NCBI GenBank assembly: GCA_002449845.1
Contig: DJXW01000024.1
Coordinates: 70,505 to 79,277 of the forward strand
Length of the DNA stretch: 8,773 nt
Reading direction: 5' to 3'
From: Prevotella sp. UBA6994
GTDB lineage: Bacteria; Bacteroidota; Bacteroidia; Bacteroidales; Bacteroidaceae
In this document: in pieces, positions 7,301-8,773 of the stretch
Layout of the letters: every line of letters starts with the position of its first letter
Position numbering within the stretch: the stretch's first letter is position 1
Made by a program: the position numbers and the translations under genes
Notes under the pieces: model-generated
Databases searched by the model: none
What the model was told of the DNA's origin: nothing
Seen by the model: the letters and a program-made list of their open reading frames with translations, nothing else

Positions 7301-8633
7301 GGCTGAGGTGCGTTTCGTTGACCCACATACCAATATCGTTCTCTCTACGTTGAACGTTCCTTACGGTAGCTCTTTGTATTTCAAGCAAGGTGACGTGGTG
7401 AAGAAGGGCGACTTGATTGCCAAGTGGGACCCATTCAATGCCGTTATCGTTACTGAGTATGCTGGTAAGCTGAAGTTCCAGAACGTTATCGAGGGTACTA
7501 CCTTCAAGGCTGAGACCGACGATACTACGGGTATGACCGAGAAGATTATCACTGATTCTAAAGACCACACCAAGATTCCATCTTGTGATATTATCGACGA
7601 GAATGGTCAGGTGATTGGTACTTACAACTTCCCCGTGGGTGGTCACGTGGTTGTGGAAGACGGTGAACGTGTACAGACTGGTCAGACGCTCGTTAAGATT
7701 CCTCGTGCTGTGGGTGGTGCTGGTGACATCACGGGTGGTCTTCCTCGTGTTACCGAGCTCTTCGAGGCTCGTAACCCCAGCAATCCTGCCGTTGTTTCTG
7801 AAATCGACGGTGAGGTAAGCATGGGTAAGGTGAAACGTGGAAACCGTGAAATCATCGTTACCTCTAAGACGGGCGATGAGAGAAGATACCTCGTGTCTCT
7901 GTCTAAGCAAATCCTCGTGCAAGAGCATGATGCCGTGCGTGCGGGTACGCCATTGTCTGACGGTGTTATCACTCCTGGCGACATCCTCGCCATCAAGGGT
8001 CCTACTGCCGTACAGGAGTATATTGTCAATGAGGTACAAGATGTGTATCGTCTGCAAGGTGTGAAGATCAATGACAAGCACTTCGAGATTATCGTTCGTC
8101 AGATGATGCGCAAGGTGCAAATCATTGACCCAGGAGATACCACGTTCTTGGAGCAGGAGTTGATAGACAAACTCGACTTCTTGGAAGAGAACGACCGCAT
8201 CTGGGGTAAGAAAGTGGTTATCGACGAGGGCGATAGTGAGAATATGAAGAAGGGACAGATTGTCACCGTTCGTCGCCTGCGCGATGAGAACTCTTCGTTG
8301 AAGCGTCGTGACCTCCGCATCGTACAAGTGCGTGATGCCGTTCCCGCTACTTCTACTCAGATTCTCCAAGGTATCACCCGTGCCGCTCTGCAAACGAAGA
8401 GCTTCATGAGTGCTGCTTCCTTCCAGGAAACCACCAAGGTGCTCAATGAGTCTGCCATCCGTGGTAGGGTTGACCATCTTGAAGGCATGAAGGAAAACGT
8501 GATTTGCGGTCACCTCATCCCTGCTGGAACGGGTCTCCGTATGTGGGAAAAACTGATTGTTGCTTCCAAGGAAGACTATGAGCGGATGCAAGCCAACAAG
8601 AAGAATGTGCTCGACTTTGCTGAAGAAGGTTGA
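4311..8633 (+). CDS. rpoC: DNA-directed RNA polymerase subunit beta'
   Basis: The beta' subunit forms the other pincer and carries the catalytic magnesium site. It has 1440 aa (E. coli 1407) and starts MAFKKDTKVKNNF, matching the Bacteroidales family start. Landmarks in order: zinc site 1 in the clamp (C66, C68, C81, C84); a lineage-variable acidic insertion at about 149-165; the switch-2 region motif GKRVDYSARSVI (367-378); the catalytic NADFDGDQM with D483, D485 and D487; and the bridge helix at about 780-815. Zinc site 2 is C825, C899, C906 and C909. The trigger loop includes GEPGTQLTLRTFHAGG with H947 (E. coli H936), followed by an SI3-type insertion at about 950-1136 before DITGGLPRV (from 1139). 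The C-terminal jaw and clamp part contains YIVNEVQDVYRLQGVKIND and a segment at about 1272-1353 that is roughly 40 residues longer than in E. coli. The protein ends in tandem stops TGA TAA (8631-8636). There is no Shine-Dalgarno sequence. No disruption is seen and all key residues are present. It is co-transcribed with rpoB. Confidence 0.99.
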   Translation: MAFKKDTKVKNNFTKITIGLASPEEILENSFGEVTKPETINYRTYKPEREGLFCERIFGPSRDYECACGKYKRIRYKGIVCDRCGVEVTEKKVRRERSGHIELVVPVAHIWYFRSLPNKIGYLLGMPTKKLDSVIYYEKYVVIKPGILEGKKNEEGSDDLNGSHALDLITEEEYVNIMDNYLDPNNDYLDDNDPNKFIAKMGAEAIYDLLANLDLDALSYELRDRANNDAAQQRKTEALKRLQVVEAFRSSREINRPEWMIMKIIPVIPPELRPLVPLDGGRFATSDLNDLYRRVIIRNNRLKRLMEIKAPEVILRNEKRMLQEAVDSLFDNSRKASAVKSESNRPLKSLSDSLKGKQGRFRQNLLGKRVDYSARSVIVVGPELKMGECGLPKLMAAELYKPFIIRKLIERGIVKTVKSAKKIVDRREPVIWDILENVMKGHPVLLNRAPTLHRLGIQAFQPKLIEGKAIQLHPLACTAFNADFDGDQMAVHLPLSNEAILEAQILMLQSHNILNPANGAPITVPSQDMVLGLYYITKIRPGAKGEKLTFYGPEEAIIAHNEGKCDLHAPVKVLVDDRVDGKPVRHMVETSVGRVIVNEIIPEEVGFFNDVISKKTLRGIIADVIKNVGMARACEFLDGIKNLGYRMAYVAGLSFNLDDIIVPPEKEAIVAKGQKEVDEIQANYDMGFITDNERYNQVIDAWTHVNNELGDILLKEMTAADQGFNAVYMMLDSGARGSKDQIKQLSGMRGLMAKPQKAGAEGQQIIENPILSNFKEGMSVLEYFISSHGARKGLADTAMKTADAGYLTRRLVDVSHDVIITEEDCGTLRGLECSALKNGDEVISSLSERILGRVTVHDVINPTTGELIVAAGEEITEEKAAAIEASPIETVEIRSVLTCESKKGVCMKCYGRNLATQRMVQRGEAVGVIAAQAIGEPGTQLTLRTFHAGGVAGNAAANASIVAKNESRLEFDELHTVPFVEKGGEEERTCQMVVSHLAEVRFVDPHTNIVLSTLNVPYGSSLYFKQGDVVKKGDLIAKWDPFNAVIVTEYAGKLKFQNVIEGTTFKAETDDTTGMTEKIITDSKDHTKIPSCDIIDENGQVIGTYNFPVGGHVVVEDGERVQTGQTLVKIPRAVGGAGDITGGLPRVTELFEARNPSNPAVVSEIDGEVSMGKVKRGNREIIVTSKTGDERRYLVSLSKQILVQEHDAVRAGTPLSDGVITPGDILAIKGPTAVQEYIVNEVQDVYRLQGVKINDKHFEIIVRQMMRKVQIIDPGDTTFLEQELIDKLDFLEENDRIWGKKVVIDEGDSENMKKGQIVTVRRLRDENSSLKRRDLRIVQVRDAVPATSTQILQGITRAALQTKSFMSAASFQETTKVLNESAIRGRVDHLEGMKENVICGHLIPAGTGLRMWEKLIVASKEDYERMQANKKNVLDFAEEG

Positions 8634-8654
8634 TAACTCTATAGCATATATATG

Positions 8655-8691
8655 AAAAAAGGGGAATGCCAGTCTCGGCATTCCCCTTTTT
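8655..8691 (+). terminator. Intrinsic terminator of the rpoBC operon, possibly bidirectional
   Basis: GGGGAATGCC (8661-8670) pairs perfectly over 10 bp with GGCATTCCCC (8677-8686) around a 6-nt loop AGTCTC. TTTTT follows at 8687-8691, and AAAAAA (8655-8660) precedes the stem. The hairpin begins 21 nt after the rpoC TGA (27 nt to the GC stem), the expected place for the end of the operon. Because A and T tracts flank both sides, the same hairpin could also stop transcription arriving on the minus strand; nothing in the window shows whether a convergent gene exists. Confidence 0.95.
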
Positions 8692-8773
8692 GTAATGGGG
8701 TGAGGGGGAATTTAGTGGGGTTAGAAGCAAGAAAGTAAAAAGTAAGAGTATTAGTGGTGCGATAAATTTTAAT
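8692..8773. other. Downstream intergenic sequence, no gene recognised
   Basis: These last 82 bases are purine-rich on the + strand, with three G-runs (GGGG, GGGGG, GGGG) between 8697 and about 8725, then an A-rich stretch. The only ATG (8694-8696) runs into TGA after one codon, and no start codon is seen on the minus strand. I see no promoter of the Bacteroidota type. The sequence is probably the leader or spacer before the next gene outside the window. Confidence 0.5.

Noticed and set aside
6993..8681. 562-codon open reading frame on the minus strand, opposite the 3' part of rpoC
   Set aside because: It is in exact codon register with rpoC, runs through the operon terminator, has no recognisable protein family content, and is fully explained by absence of TTA, CTA and TCA codons in rpoC.
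8697..8725. Possible G-quadruplex in the downstream spacer
   Set aside because: Only three separate runs of four or more G are present, with a 7-nt A/T-rich gap between the last two, so a stable four-run structure is not supported.

Overview
The window is a conserved core-genome segment: the end of the ribosomal stalk protein gene rplL, then rpoB and rpoC, which encode the two large subunits of RNA polymerase. All genes are on the + strand, in the usual bacterial order rplL-rpoB-rpoC. From memory, the proteins look closest to Bacteroidota of the order Bacteroidales, most likely Prevotellaceae. The reasons are near-identity over long stretches to remembered Bacteroides/Prevotella beta and beta' sequences, starts without a Shine-Dalgarno sequence behind A/T-rich leaders, and moderate GC content. 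The genus cannot be fixed without a database search.

Layout: 1-365 is rplL, cut at its 5' end by the window edge. Positions 366-452 are a spacer holding a hairpin followed by a T-tract (393-430), which looks like an intrinsic terminator used as an attenuator between the ribosomal-protein part and the polymerase part of the transcript. Positions 453-4265 are rpoB (1270 aa), 4266-4310 a 45-nt spacer, and 4311-8633 rpoC (1440 aa) ending in tandem stops TGA TAA. A strong hairpin with A and T tracts on either side (8655-8691) closes the operon. Positions 8692-8773 hold no recognisable gene.

Both polymerase subunits look intact and functional. The beta subunit has a wild-type rifampicin-binding cluster, the catalytic lysines and the conserved C-terminal histidine. 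The beta' subunit has both zinc sites, the NADFDGDQM metal-binding motif, a bridge helix, and a trigger loop carrying a large SI3-type insertion. L7/L12 recruits translation factors to the ribosome, so the cluster links production of translation and transcription machinery; the internal hairpin is the visible place where their ratio could be set.

I found no mobile element, CRISPR array, tRNA, defence system or other novel system. Points worth a second look are the rplL-rpoB attenuator, lineage-specific insertions in beta', residues relevant to antibiotics, and a codon bias in the 3' part of rpoC strong enough to leave a 562-codon antisense reading frame.
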